A stretch of 64,000 nt of DNA, taken from positions 806,001 to 870,000 of the forward strand of contig JAUKTV010000008.1 in NCBI GenBank assembly GCA_030549205.1, in the 5' to 3' direction. This stretch comes from Apiosordaria backusii (taxonomy: Eukaryota; Ascomycota; Sordariomycetes; Sordariales; Lasiosphaeriaceae). The notes under the pieces were generated by a model, which saw only the letters and a list, made by a program, of their open reading frames with translations, made no database searches and had not been told where the DNA came from. This document shows positions 46,124 to 55,984 of the stretch, piece by piece. Made by a program: the position numbers and the translations under genes. Position 1 is the first letter of the stretch; each line of letters begins with the position of its first letter.

Positions 46124-47131
46124 TCAATTCCTGCCCCGATATGTCTCACACCACTCCACCGCCTTCCGCAGCACAGCCTTGCCCTCCGCCGGTGTCGTCT
46201 CCGTCTCAAGAAGACCCTTTTGAATCTCCCGAAACCAGGCATAGGCCTCGTCCGTCATGGCTCCTGCCCCTGCTAAAGTCCGTAAAAACACCCAGACAGA
46301 TTCGTTGGAAAGCCGAAGAGCATCAACTCGCCCCAGTACGTTAGCTATTACCCCCGAATTCTGTGCTTGTGCCTCCGGAACATCTTTGTTAAAGTCGAGA
46401 AGAAAAGACAAGAACGACCACCCCGAGATATCAGTGTGGTTCAGTGCACACCAAGTCTCAACAACCTCTAGAAGTTTTCCCCGGTCGATATTGTTGTTTA
46501 TGGTGTCATTGTTCACCAAAAACCTCGCGTGACACCAAGCGTAGTAATTCCGAGGGTGTCTCTCCCCAGCCACGCACACAGCAGACTTGATATCGCCGAG
46601 TACGTCGACGGGTAGATGATACGTTGCATACTGGCTGATGACCCACCGGCGATGGCTCCATAAAACGGGGGACTTGGTGTGTCTGTGTAACCTGCTCGTG
46701 AGGAGGCTGTCGACAGCTCGTTTCTCCCTTTCGAGTATCTTTCTCGGGTCCATTTTGTCAGTCTCCAATTGTTCTTGAACTATGACTTTTCTGGTGTTGG
46801 CTGCTGTGAGGTGCTCAGGGTCGAAGAGCAGGATGACAAAGGTGACATCGAACATCTCGTCGTCGCTCCGGAGGAAGCGTTCCATACGCCACCACTCCAG
46901 ACGGCTTTTGGCGACTAAGAAGGCTTGAACTAGGCCTAGTTTTGAGACGGCAATGGCGTGGCCGTCTTTGAGGACGTTGTGGCCTTCGGGGAAGTGGAAT
47001 TCTTTGAGGATTTCGATTTCGAGGAGCCCTTCAGTGGGAAGTGACAAGGCTTGGACTACTTCCTCGTAGACTGGTTTGAGGTTGTAGGATTTTAGCTTTG
47101 CTGCTGTGTCTGGGTCTATGGCTCGGGACAT
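46124..47131 (-). CDS. Prenyltransferase alpha-subunit repeat protein (PTAR1/Ecm9-like), 335 aa
   Basis: Single exon. The PPTA repeat signature recurs: LTAANTRKVIVQEQL (109-123), SPVLWSHRRWVISQY (154-168), HPRNYYAWCHARFLV (192-206) and HTDISGWSFLSFLL (232-245). These helical pairs build the alpha subunit of protein prenyltransferases. The protein differs from the true farnesyl/geranylgeranyl alpha subunits in having only irregular first and last repeats and a long non-repeat start (residues 1-100), which is the pattern of PTAR1 in animals and Ecm9-like proteins in fungi. Animal PTAR1 is known as the alpha partner of a third geranylgeranyltransferase acting on SNARE Ykt6; whether the fungal protein does this is inference. 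It diverges from GET1 over 459 bp. Confidence 0.85.
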   Translation of the reverse strand: MSRAIDPDTAAKLKSYNLKPVYEEVVQALSLPTEGLLEIEILKEFHFPEGHNVLKDGHAIAVSKLGLVQAFLVAKSRLEWWRMERFLRSDDEMFDVTFVILLFDPEHLTAANTRKVIVQEQLETDKMDPRKILEREKRAVDSLLTSRLHRHTKSPVLWSHRRWVISQYATYHLPVDVLGDIKSAVCVAGERHPRNYYAWCHARFLVNNDTINNNIDRGKLLEVVETWCALNHTDISGWSFLSFLLDFNKDVPEAQAQNSGVIANVLGRVDALRLSNESVWVFLRTLAGAGAMTDEAYAWFREIQKGLLETETTPAEGKAVLRKAVEWCETYRGRN

Positions 47132-47590
47132 TCTGATAATGTGTCTTCAGGGCTACCACGGGGGTAAGTTGAGTCTCAGTTGTTGAGTTGAGAGTGATTG
47201 AAGATGACTTCAGACTGACCGTGACCGTTCAGAGTGAGATCAAATATGGAAGAGAGAATCCAAAGATGTAAATATCCAGTATAAAATGTTGCTGATTATG
47301 AGTTCAGTTAACTGTCACCTCAAATATAGGTTGCTTGAAGTGCTGGTAATTGGTTTAAGGTGAAGCTATCACGCCCAAGGTGAACAGTGAAAGCCGCCTA
47401 ATCCAACCCTAACCCAACACCCCAGCGCCACGCCACGTATCCTGGCTGTGGGTCTGAGCTGGCAGAGCTCCGTCATTGTCACGTTGATTTCTTTGCTCAA
47501 GGCTGACAGTTGAACCCCCCAACAACCAAAACTACGGACATGACCGCAACTTAATACCGCTAGTTGTAACGACAGCGCCGCATACCAAAG
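47132..47590. promoter_or_regulatory. Bidirectional promoter region of the PTAR1-like gene and GET1
   Basis: 459 bp between two divergent start codons, with no other gene. No specific element was recognised. Confidence 0.45.
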
Positions 47591-48352
47591 ATGCCATCTC
47601 TACTACTCATCATTTTCGTCACCGAGCTCGTTGTTCAGCTGGTTAATACCCTCGGCGCAACAACCATCAATGATCTGGTACGTTTGCCATCTCTCTGATT
47701 CCCCCCACCAGGCCGCGCGCGCTCCGGATCGCTCGCTGATAGAAACCCCCATTGATAGCTATGGAGGATATACCTTACCCTACCGACGCCCCTCTCGTTA
47801 GAGTTTGCACAACAGCGAAAGAGGCAAAAAGAATACCTGGCTGTGCGACATGACTTACAGGCGACGAGCAGCCAGGACGAGTTTGCCAAGTGGGCGAAGC
47901 TCAGGCGCCAGCACGACAAGTTGCTGGATGAGCTCGAGAAGAAGAGTACGCGATTACATATATATGCTGTCACAGATGGACACAGTTGCTGACATTAATC
48001 TTCTTCAGAGGCTTCGCTCGAGGCAGCCCGCACCAAGTTCGACCGAACCCTCACGACCATCCGTATGGTCTCGACCCGCGGCGTACAATGGTTTCTGCCC
48101 TTCTGGTACAGCAAGGAGCCCATGTTCTGGCTCCCCTACGGCTGGTTCCCATACTACGTTGAGTGGTTTGCCTCCTTCCCGCGGGCGCCAATGGGCAGTG
48201 TCAGCATTGTCGTTTGGCAGTGGGCTTGCACCGCGGTGATCGCTTTGATGATCGAGGCAGTGACAGCAGTTTTGGGTTTTGTTGCCGCGAGACAGGCGGC
48301 GCCAAAGGTCAAGCAGCCTGTGCCGGCACAGTCGGAGAAGAAGAATTCATGA
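47591..48352 (+). CDS. GET1: Get1, tail-anchored protein insertion receptor subunit, 205 aa
   Basis: ER-membrane receptor for the Get3 ATPase, inserting tail-anchored proteins. Exons 47591-47677, 47759-47945 and 48009-48352 close at 205 codons. Spliced text: MPSLLLIIFVTELVVQLVNT (first membrane helix), TIND-LLWRIYLTLPTP, then the charged cytosolic coiled coil that grips Get3 (QRKRQKEYLAVRHDLQATSS, FAKWAKLRRQHDKLLDELEK), KKK-ASLEAARTKFDRTL, the second helix region (WFLPFWYSKEPMFWLPYGWF) and a third (SIVVWQWACTAVIALMIEAV). Both introns have CTGAY branch sites. The length and order match fungal Get1/WRB. The acceptor of intron 1 must be at 47758; the next AG downstream would lose the conserved LW motif. 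The C-terminus is a short Lys-rich cytosolic tail (SEKKNS). Confidence 0.95.
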
Positions 48353-49072
48353 AGAATGATGTTACGGAGGTCGGAAAGATCATGACGGATTACATAGGCA
48401 TGAAGCACAAATGAAATAGTAATAATGGAAACAATAAATGTCTCTCACAATTTGACGCAGATAATCTTCATGGCCGGAGCTGGAATTCTGCAACACTACG
48501 TGAGATGACTCTTGGCAGAGTACTTGGGCTCGATCTAGGCTCCTTTTTGACTTCTACGACCATTGGAGAGGTCGCAGAAGCTTCGAAAGTGCCAACTGGT
48601 TTTTGAGGTGGGGAAAGTCAGTGCAGATCACGCGCGGGGGAAAATTGAACTGGAATATTTCGATATTGTATATTGAATCGTAGTGCTGTCATGATAGAAA
48701 AAAACAAAGTCGGATGCGAATGCTGCTCGTTGCAGTTGCGAAGCCGAAGAAGTGGTTGGTTGTGTGAAGGTGGGAAAAGGTTGAGTTTGAATTCGCCAGT
48801 CAAAATTTATATTTTTCCATCAGCCCAAGGCGGGATGCGGGTAGAAGTGGGTCCTCCTGCCACGCAGCGGCAGCCTTGCATACCGCGGTGGGGCACAACC
48901 GCATTCAACCCTTGCTCGTCATTGCGCATTCTCAGCCTCGTCAACCACCTGGCATCTCGGCGTCGCGAACAGCGAATATCTTGACAACGAGCTCTCTCAC
49001 CAACGCGCTGGAAAAACAGCAGGATATTTGGTATCGCGCATGTTTCAATAACATCAAACACATCAGATAAAA
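48353..49072. other. Intergenic region
   Basis: 3' flank of GET1 and promoter of the membrane-protein gene. No gene supported. Confidence 0.5.
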
Positions 49073-50256
49073 ATGGCGCTAGACTGGGGGACGTACGTAT
49101 CCCTATCTCCTATCCCTAAACCGCACCCGCTGACGTCGCGAACAGCATCAAATCCCTCCTCATTTTCTTCGGCCCTTTACTCCTCCCAAAAGCAATATCC
49201 TACTACCGCTCCCTCCGCGCCGCCCCCCATCTCCACAACCTCAAGATCACCCCCCTCCCCCCCTCTCTCATCCGCTCCATCGCCATCCTCCTCGCCGTCT
49301 CAGCGACCTTCCTCCTCCGCACCCTCCCCATCTTCTCCCCGGAGAACATCTTCACAATCACCCAATCCCGCCTCCAAATCCCCACCGAAGTCCTCTTCAA
49401 CCGTCTATCCTCCCTCCGCCCGTTACAAACCCTCGCCCCCCTCGACCTCGCCCTCAAAAACAAATTCACCTCCCTCGAATCACGGTTGTTATACCTCCAA
49501 TTTGGCCCCGACGTGCTAGGGACATGCCCCTTTTGCACAAGCGACGATCCGACAAGCTACCTCTACTACGCCATCCCGTCTATTTTAACCCCCCACATTT
49601 TCAATCTGGTGGTCATCACCTTGGTGACATCTACCTTCTTCTCCGGGGAGAAAGCAGCGACCTGGCGAACCCCAGCAGCGATCGCCTCGGTGGTTTTAAC
49701 AGTGTTGGATCTCTACCTCACATCCAGCTTCAACCACCAATCCAATTCTTCTCGCCTCAGACTCCCTGATCTCGATTTCTTCTTTTGGACCTCGCGCCTT
49801 TGGAGGTTTGTTTCCCTCGCGGGGTTGGATATTGTTCTGGCGGGGGTGATTTACCTCACTGGCACTAACCGCGCGTTTGTTACCCCGCCGTCGCCGGCGG
49901 AGAGGATTGAGACGGTGTTGAAGGGGTTGGGGAATGTTAAAGGAAAACTTAATGCCGCGGGGGTGGTCAAGAATACTGTTACTAGGGATGAGGGGCTGAG
50001 GGGGAGGAGTAATGCGTATTGGGGGCATGAGGTGAGGCTGACGAGGGAGATGATGGAGGAGGAGGAGGTGGTGAGGGGGATGAAGGACGCGTTGGAGAAT
50101 AGGCTGGATATTAAGGGGTTGGAGAGGGATGCGGAGGAGTATGCTAGGGGCGTGCTGGGGGGGTTGATGGGGGTGGATGCTGTGCCGGTTGCTGCTGCGG
50201 TGACGACAGAGGGGCCGGTGACGCCAACAACGGCAGGGCATCAGAAGGAGGATTGA
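49073..50256 (+). CDS. Polytopic membrane protein of unknown function, 376 aa
   Basis: A 20-bp first exon (49073-49092, MALDWG-) and a 53-bp intron (GTACGT, branch CTGAC, CAG) lead to the main exon 49146-50256, giving MALDWGTIKSLLIFFGPLLL. About five membrane helices: residues 8-25, 50-70, 150-173, 185-202 and 230-246. A CPFC motif sits at 134-137 in FGPDVLGTCPFCTSDD, between helices 2 and 3. The C-terminal third is charged and cytosolic or luminal (NAYWGHEVRLTREMMEEEEV, then KGLERDAEEYARGVLGGLMG). I remember similar proteins in many filamentous fungi without a known role; database names vary and should not be trusted. From about 49900 the coding strand becomes very G-rich, a style also seen at the 3' end of the AKAP7-like gene. 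Confidence 0.78.
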
Positions 50257-50734
50257 GGGGTATGATGATGATATTTGGTTTGGATAATGTATGATATATT
50301 TAGCGGGCGAGTTTATTGATTAAAGAATAAGAGGAGACACGATGAGCGTCGTGATATCGCCAAATTCAACGAACAAAAAATGTGAGCCACAGACTGTCCA
50401 TCAAGCGCGAAAAGGATGATTGTAACCAGGTTGAACCATACAACCAACCATAACCCTTCTAGTTTTGAAAAATAAATACCAACTACCAAAAAATCATATC
50501 TCTTTTGCCGATATCCGGCAAAAACATGCCAATGCCATGAATAATCCATGTCTCGATGCAATGCCATGCAATAACTAACTCGTACCTCCTCCCAACCACA
50601 CCACCGCTTCACTGATTGATTCCTCTTATACAAAAGAGAAGAACATACAAAGATGCTATACATTAATTCTTTTAATCTTCTCCCCCAACCTTCCCAGTAC
50701 TTTCCGCCGTCGACCTTGAAAGAAACCCAAATCC
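50257..50734. other. Convergent 3' region
   Basis: Non-coding stretch between two convergent genes; an A-rich tail near 50320-50340. No gene seen. Confidence 0.5.
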
Positions 50735-53049
50735 CTAACCAGGCCTCGTCCCAGCGCTACTCGCACTGTCCTTCCTCGACTGCTTCCCCACGCTGCTCGC
50801 CTCATCCACGCTCCTCTCCAGGAAGCTCGCCCAGAGGTCGCTCAGGCTCTCCCCCCTTTCTTTCGGGGTGGCGCCCGCAAGGGAGGAGTTCTGATCGGCG
50901 AAAAACTCGCTGTTCAGCGCCGGCGAGCTAGGCGTCCGGTGAAACGGCGAGCTGGGCAGCCTCAGCCCGCCTGACGCGCCCGGTCTGGAGAGCCCGGCTT
51001 TTTCGCGCTGCTCTTCGCTCCAGCCGAGGAAGCCGGCCATGACCTGGAGGATCTGGAAGCGTTTGGGGTCGGAGCGGTCCAGGGTGAGGAATTGGAGAAA
51101 GTGGTTCGTCACGAGTTGTCTGTGTGGTCATGTTAGTTCTATCTTGCGGTAGAAGAGAATGAAAAAAAGGGTGACTCACTTATCAATCATCTCCTCCGGC
51201 TTCGTCTTCTTGATGTACTTCAACGCCTTGGTCAAGTGATCATTCAGCACAATCGCCTCGTGCCTCAACTTGCCAATCAGCAAATTCTTCTCCTTCACCT
51301 CCTTCTCAAACGGCGCCGACCTCTCCAGCTCCTTTTCCAGCCTCTCTTTTTCCCCCTCTGCTTCCTTGGCTTTTTGTTCCGCCTCCTGAACCCGCTTCTT
51401 CAGCCCCTGCACCAGCTCCTCATTCGCCTCGACAATATCCCTCAGCTCCTTCTTTCGCGCATCTTGTATCTCCTGCAACGCCCTTTGCAGCCTATCCACA
51501 GCCTGACTTTGCGCATCCCTATCCCCAACCGCTCTTTCATATCCCTCTTTGGTTGACAGTAACTCCTCCTCCAACTCCGAGACCTTCTCCGCGAGGAGTT
51601 CTCTCTGCGACCGCTCCTCCATGGCGATGACCTCCCACTCCCCCATCGCCGCCGCGGTGGACTCCAGCTCCTCCCGCAGCTTCTTGACCAGCTTGTCTAG
51701 GTCATCCTTCTCCCTGTGCCAGTTTTGCTGAGACAAATTCGACCTGCTTCGCAAGCTGGCCAATTCCCTTCCTTGCTCTTGCACCTCTTGTTTCAGTTGC
51801 TCCGTCTCCTCCCGTTGGGAATCGATTTGCGCCGTGAGCTGATCGTTCTGCGCCTCTAGTTCCTCCACCCGGTCCTTGGCTTCTTCTAGCTCGGCCTTGT
51901 CGCGCTTGAGGCGCTCGCCGAGGGTTTCCTTTATTTTCTCGACGCGACCCAGCAGGGTTTGGTACTGGGTTTCGGCGTGGTCTTTGGCGGATTCGGATTC
52001 TTCGAGGTCGGACTTGAGCTGGGAGATTTCGGCGGCGTGGGAGGTTTCGAGATCTTTCAATTGCTGACGGAGCTCTTCTACCTCTGCGTGGAGGGCGGCT
52101 GATGGTTGAGAGTCTGGGGAGGACATGGTGGTTTCCAGTTCGGGGTTGATGCTGGGTGGTTGTGGTGGGGGCAGCGTCGTCGTTTTTTCTGTTGCTGTTG
52201 GTTTGTGGTGGCCGTTTGTGTCGGCATGACCGTTGGCACTGGTGGGAGGTGACTGCTCCTGGGGTTCAGGTTTAGGTTCTGAAGTCAGTTCTTCTAGGTT
52301 TTGCTCAGGCTCGTCGTCTAGCTTCTCGGCCTCGAGCGCCTCGTCTTGTTGTAGCTGGGTGTGCTCGAGCTTATCTGGCGGCGGTGACAATGGGCTGCCT
52401 GGCGCATTCTAATCAATGGGTCAGTATTAGGTTCAACGACATACAGCCCACGGGTCCCGAGGCCGGTGGCAGGCAAGGGGAGGGGCAAATGACCAGAAAT
52501 TGTCCAAGCATAGTAGGTTGCGCATACCAGAGTTTCTGGCTCTTGAGACCGGGCGCTCTCAACGCCATCCTTTTCTCCTGGTGGTGGTGGTTCTCGTTGT
52601 TGCTGCTGCGCCGCTACGTTGTTCCCGTTGCTACCCTTCCCGCCCTTGTTGTTGCTGTTATTATTATTGTTGTTGTTGTTGTTTTTCTTCTTCTTATTCC
52701 TGTTCTTCTTGCTAGGTGTGTTTGATGATGCGGCAGTCGAGGCGGGACCTAAATGGTGGTGAATTACAACAATTGCATGATTAGCGCAAAATGTACGTCA
52801 AGGTAAACCTAGGCCTCGTCATGAAAAGAATAGGGAAAGACAAAAATGGCAAAGTGATAGGTTCCGGTATATGCATGTTTTGTAACAGAGAGACATAAGA
52901 ACCAGTTGCGGTCTGGCCACTTGCACTCTTTCAGGTCTATTCGCTTTGCTGGGCGGTGGTGCTACACCCCAGCCAAAAGCCCACATGGGGGACATACCTG
53001 GTGCTGCTGATTGGACAGAGCCGCCTTTCGGCGCGGAAGATGAAGACAT
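50735..53049 (-). CDS. RUD3: Golgin Rud3 (GRAB-domain coiled-coil protein), 628 aa
   Basis: Tether on the cis-Golgi, recruited by Arf1 through its GRAB domain. Exons 53049-52998, 52748-52528, 52408-51180 and 51119-50735 close at 628 codons. Junctions: SAAP-G-PASTAASS, EPETL-NAPGSPLSPP and EMIDK-QLVTNHFLQF. Exon 2 holds a Lys/Asn-rich stretch (SKKNRNKKKK then an Asn run). Residues about 190-490 are a continuous coiled coil (LHAEVEELRQQLKDLETSHA onward). The GRAB domain follows: LLIGKLRHEAIVLNDHLTKA, ALKYIKKTKPEE, then HFLQFLTLDRSDPKRFQILQ and MAGFLGWSEEQREKAGL. The C-terminus is Ser/Pro-rich and disordered. The first intron (249 bp) is long. Yeast Rud3 is shorter (about 480 residues), so the long N-terminal acidic/Pro part is a filamentous-fungus trait. 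Confidence 0.92.
52647..52683. repeat. AAC/AAT codon repeat in RUD3 exon 2
   Basis: Runs of GTT/ATT triplets on the plus strand code for a mixed Asn tract (nine Asn, Ser, two Asn) after the Lys-rich segment of Rud3. A second poly-Asn gene in the same window. Confidence 0.8.
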
Positions 53050-54024
53050 GGCTTCCGGGACGGTTCTTAGCAATTGGTCATTAAATCAATGGGGGATGAT
53101 GATGCCGGCGCGCCGTCGCCGTCGTGCTCGGGGTATAAAAGAAAGAACACACGGCTAGATGAAGGTGGGGAGGGTTAAGGTAAGAAGGGTCACTGGAAGA
53201 GGAGCAGAAATGTGGCCCTCTGTCTTGTTTTCCCTGGCCGTGGAACAACAGAAAACCAGAGCGGGTGTTGAAACAGCAGAGCTCAGCGCCCGCCGCCGCC
53301 GTGCGCGCAGCAAGCATCCCACTTCCATGAATTCCGTCCTGCCCGTATTCTCCACGTCAGCTCGGCCTGTTCTTCGACCTTGGAAACAAAAGAACCCTTC
53401 CTTGTCAGAAACAATGCATAATATTCTTTACGTGTCATCTATAGACTTGAGTAACCAACACGAGGTCCCCCAAGGAAGTTTTAGTCAGGACTTGCATCTT
53501 GATAATGCTACCGTGTTACAACATGCAGCAGCCGCAGGGCGGCGCAACTTGCAAAGATGGTGTTAACAAGCGGACCGCTCGTGTATTACGTAATCTTCAA
53601 GGCTCACGGACCAATCGTGGATTTTCACCCAAGTCAAAGTTTCTACCAGCAGCGAAGGAAACTTTCCTCTTTTCTTCTTCACATATTTCACCCTTCACCC
53701 CGACTTTTCTTGGAATCCGCCCGCTGGTGCAGTTTTGCAACATCGAAATGTGGCCTTTTCATCGCTCGGGAAGAAGTAGAAAAAATTTTCCGCGCTTTAT
53801 AATCCTGACATATCTCGAATTGATCGTCAAAAATCAGTTCACCAAATGAGGCTGCCAGGTTCGCTTGGGGCGGACATGCAACTACTTCCACCATGGAACT
53901 CTTGTGTGTGAATTTGTGATGTATTGAAAAATCAACTAATGAACTGGCCAAACAATGCAATTTTTCTGTCTTGAGTCGGGGTATCAAGTAGTCTTCTCCC
54001 TGCCTATATTAGGTATTATGCCCC
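53050..54024. other. Intergenic region
   Basis: Promoter of RUD3 and 3' flank of NOP15. Frames at 53159-53566 and 53499-53849 are unsupported. No RNA gene or repeat recognised. Confidence 0.5.
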
Positions 54025-55284
54025 TCATGGCTTCGTCTTCTTAATCCTCTTGCTGCTCCTTAGTTCTTTCTTGGGAGTCTCCTCCTTGGGTTCCTTGGCC
54101 GCCTTCGTCTTTTTGACCTTGGTCACCACCTTGGTCTCTACGACTGTCTCCACAACTTCCTCAACCTTCTCCTCAGCAGCGGGAGGAGCCTCAATCTCTT
54201 TGGGGGCCTCTTCCGCCGTTCCATTCTCCAATTGTGGCTTGGCCTCAGGAGCCTTGAGCTGAGGTGTGTCGAAATCGTAGTCCATGAGGTCCTTAAGCTT
54301 CTCCGCCCGCGCAAGCCGTCTTTGCTCCTCCTTGGTGATCTTAGCCTGCCATTGCGACTCGGAGAGTGGTCTCTCGAGCTGGTTCCCGGCCATCTTGTTC
54401 CAAGGGATCACCTTGAAGCGGCGGTTGGCGCCCTTGAAAAGATCGGGGTGCACCTGGTTGGGCGGCACGACCTTGGCAGTGAGGATGTGACCGAAGAGAA
54501 GGTACTTGTCCATCGTGCGCGCCGCAATGTCGGCCACCTCAGCCTCAGCAAACTCGATAAACGCCCGGTGACGGCTGGCACCGGTCTTCTTGTTGCGCAC
54601 AACTCTCAACTTGCTGATGTCGCCGAACTGACCAAAGTATGACCGGAGCTCGTGCTCGTAGAAACCGTGGGGAATACGTCCAAGGTAAACGACGCCGGGT
54701 GTTCCGCTGCTGGCTGGGGTCTCCTTCTCCTTCTTCGCCTTCTTCGACTTGGGAATCTTGCCAACATCTTGGCCCTTCTTGAAGGTTTCGCTGATCTGTG
54801 TCGGTTGCTCCTCCTCGTTGTCGCTGTCAAGGGCCTCAACTAGGGCCTGGGTGTCGGCATCGACCTCCTCATCTTCCTCCTCTTCGGTATTCTCAGTCTC
54901 CTCTACCACTGGCTCCTCGACCTTCTTAGCTTTCTTAGGGGCAGCCTTCTCCTTCTTCAGCGCCGACTTCTTGGGGGCCTCCTTCTCGACGGCAGCCTCC
55001 TTGACGGGCTTCTGCTTCTTGATGACTACAGGGGAGGCATCCTCGGTCGCTAGTAGAGAGTTGGTTAGACAAGTGGCGCGTAGAAGAATATGATGGGAGA
55101 AAAAGACGAACCTTTGCGCTTCTCGACCTTGGGAGTGCCGTTGGCCTTGGAGACAACAGGTGCCGCGACGTCAGCCTTTGCAGCAACTGTAAATTGACCC
55201 ATTAGTATTCAATGATGCGCTTCCTGGATTTTGAATGGACAAACCCTTCGATCTGCGTCCTGCGCCGTTAACTGTTCTGGCCAT
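54025..55284 (-). CDS. NOP15: Nop15/NIFK-type nucleolar RNA-binding protein, 379 aa
   Basis: Ribosome-biogenesis factor that binds ITS2 pre-rRNA in pre-60S particles. Exons 55284-55245 (13 codons plus one base), 55186-55112 and 55049-54025, all junctions in phase 1: RRSK-V-AAKADVAAP and EKRK-A-TEDASPVV. A Lys/Ala/Glu-rich start and an acidic stretch (ENTEEEEDEEVDADTQ) precede one RRM at about residues 157-235: GVVYLGRIPHGFYEHELRSY (RNP2), ASRHRAFIEFAEAE (RNP1), YLLFGHILTAKVVPP. The GFYEHEL and SRHRAFIEF wording and the following RRFKVIPWNKMAGNQLERPL block are typical for this family. The tail is Glu/Lys-rich and ends RSSKRIKKTKP, a nuclear/nucleolar signal. Longer than yeast Nop15 (about 220 residues) because of both charged tails. 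Donors GTTTGT and GTTCGT are non-consensus. Confidence 0.9.
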
Positions 55285-55984
55285 TGTGAATGTTGGCAAT
55301 TGTGTGGTTTGCAGAATAAGTTTGGTCAAAATGTTGCTGGTGCGGGCGCAAAGGTGCAATCCAATGGCTCCGTCCAGCGGTTCACCTCCAGAAAATTTCT
55401 GGATTCTGCCAGTGCGACCGCATCCCAGAAGGCGGTGAATCTCTAAAGCTCAATTGCCCCACTTATAATTACACCCCTCCATCCCATCTTCACCCCTTCC
55501 AATGTTTGAAGAACTTCTTGCAGGAACAGACACAGGCTTATTCATAGGTATCACAGATCTCACACATAAGTCTTCACTGTCATAGAACGTTGGTTTTGAA
55601 CTACTTCCAATTTTGAATCTCTTCAAATATGTACATAAAACTAACACAAACGCCAAACTTTGAAAACTTCCTGCAAATGCTCCCAAATGCCAAACCCCCA
55701 GAACCAGCAGTAAACATAGCAAAAAAGGAAAAAGAAAAGACAAACTGGCAAATATCACCTCCCATAACCGCCATCCCCCGGCCAGCCTGACAACATTCTT
55801 GCAATAACAACAAAAAAATGGTATCACATCAAGGAAATCATGATGACGAATGCTGAAGCAGCGCTGAGAACTTTGTGTCCATCCTCCAATTTTTCCCGTT
55901 AACCATGAGAGAAACCATGCCGTCGTTCATCATTATCGTTCTTGTCGACAAATTTCCCACGACCTTTTCGTTTGTTTGCTTTGC
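55285..55984. other. Spacer between NOP15 and GLT1
   Basis: Promoter of NOP15 and 3' UTR region of GLT1. An A-rich stretch around 55718-55740 lies antisense to both genes. No gene supported. Confidence 0.5.
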
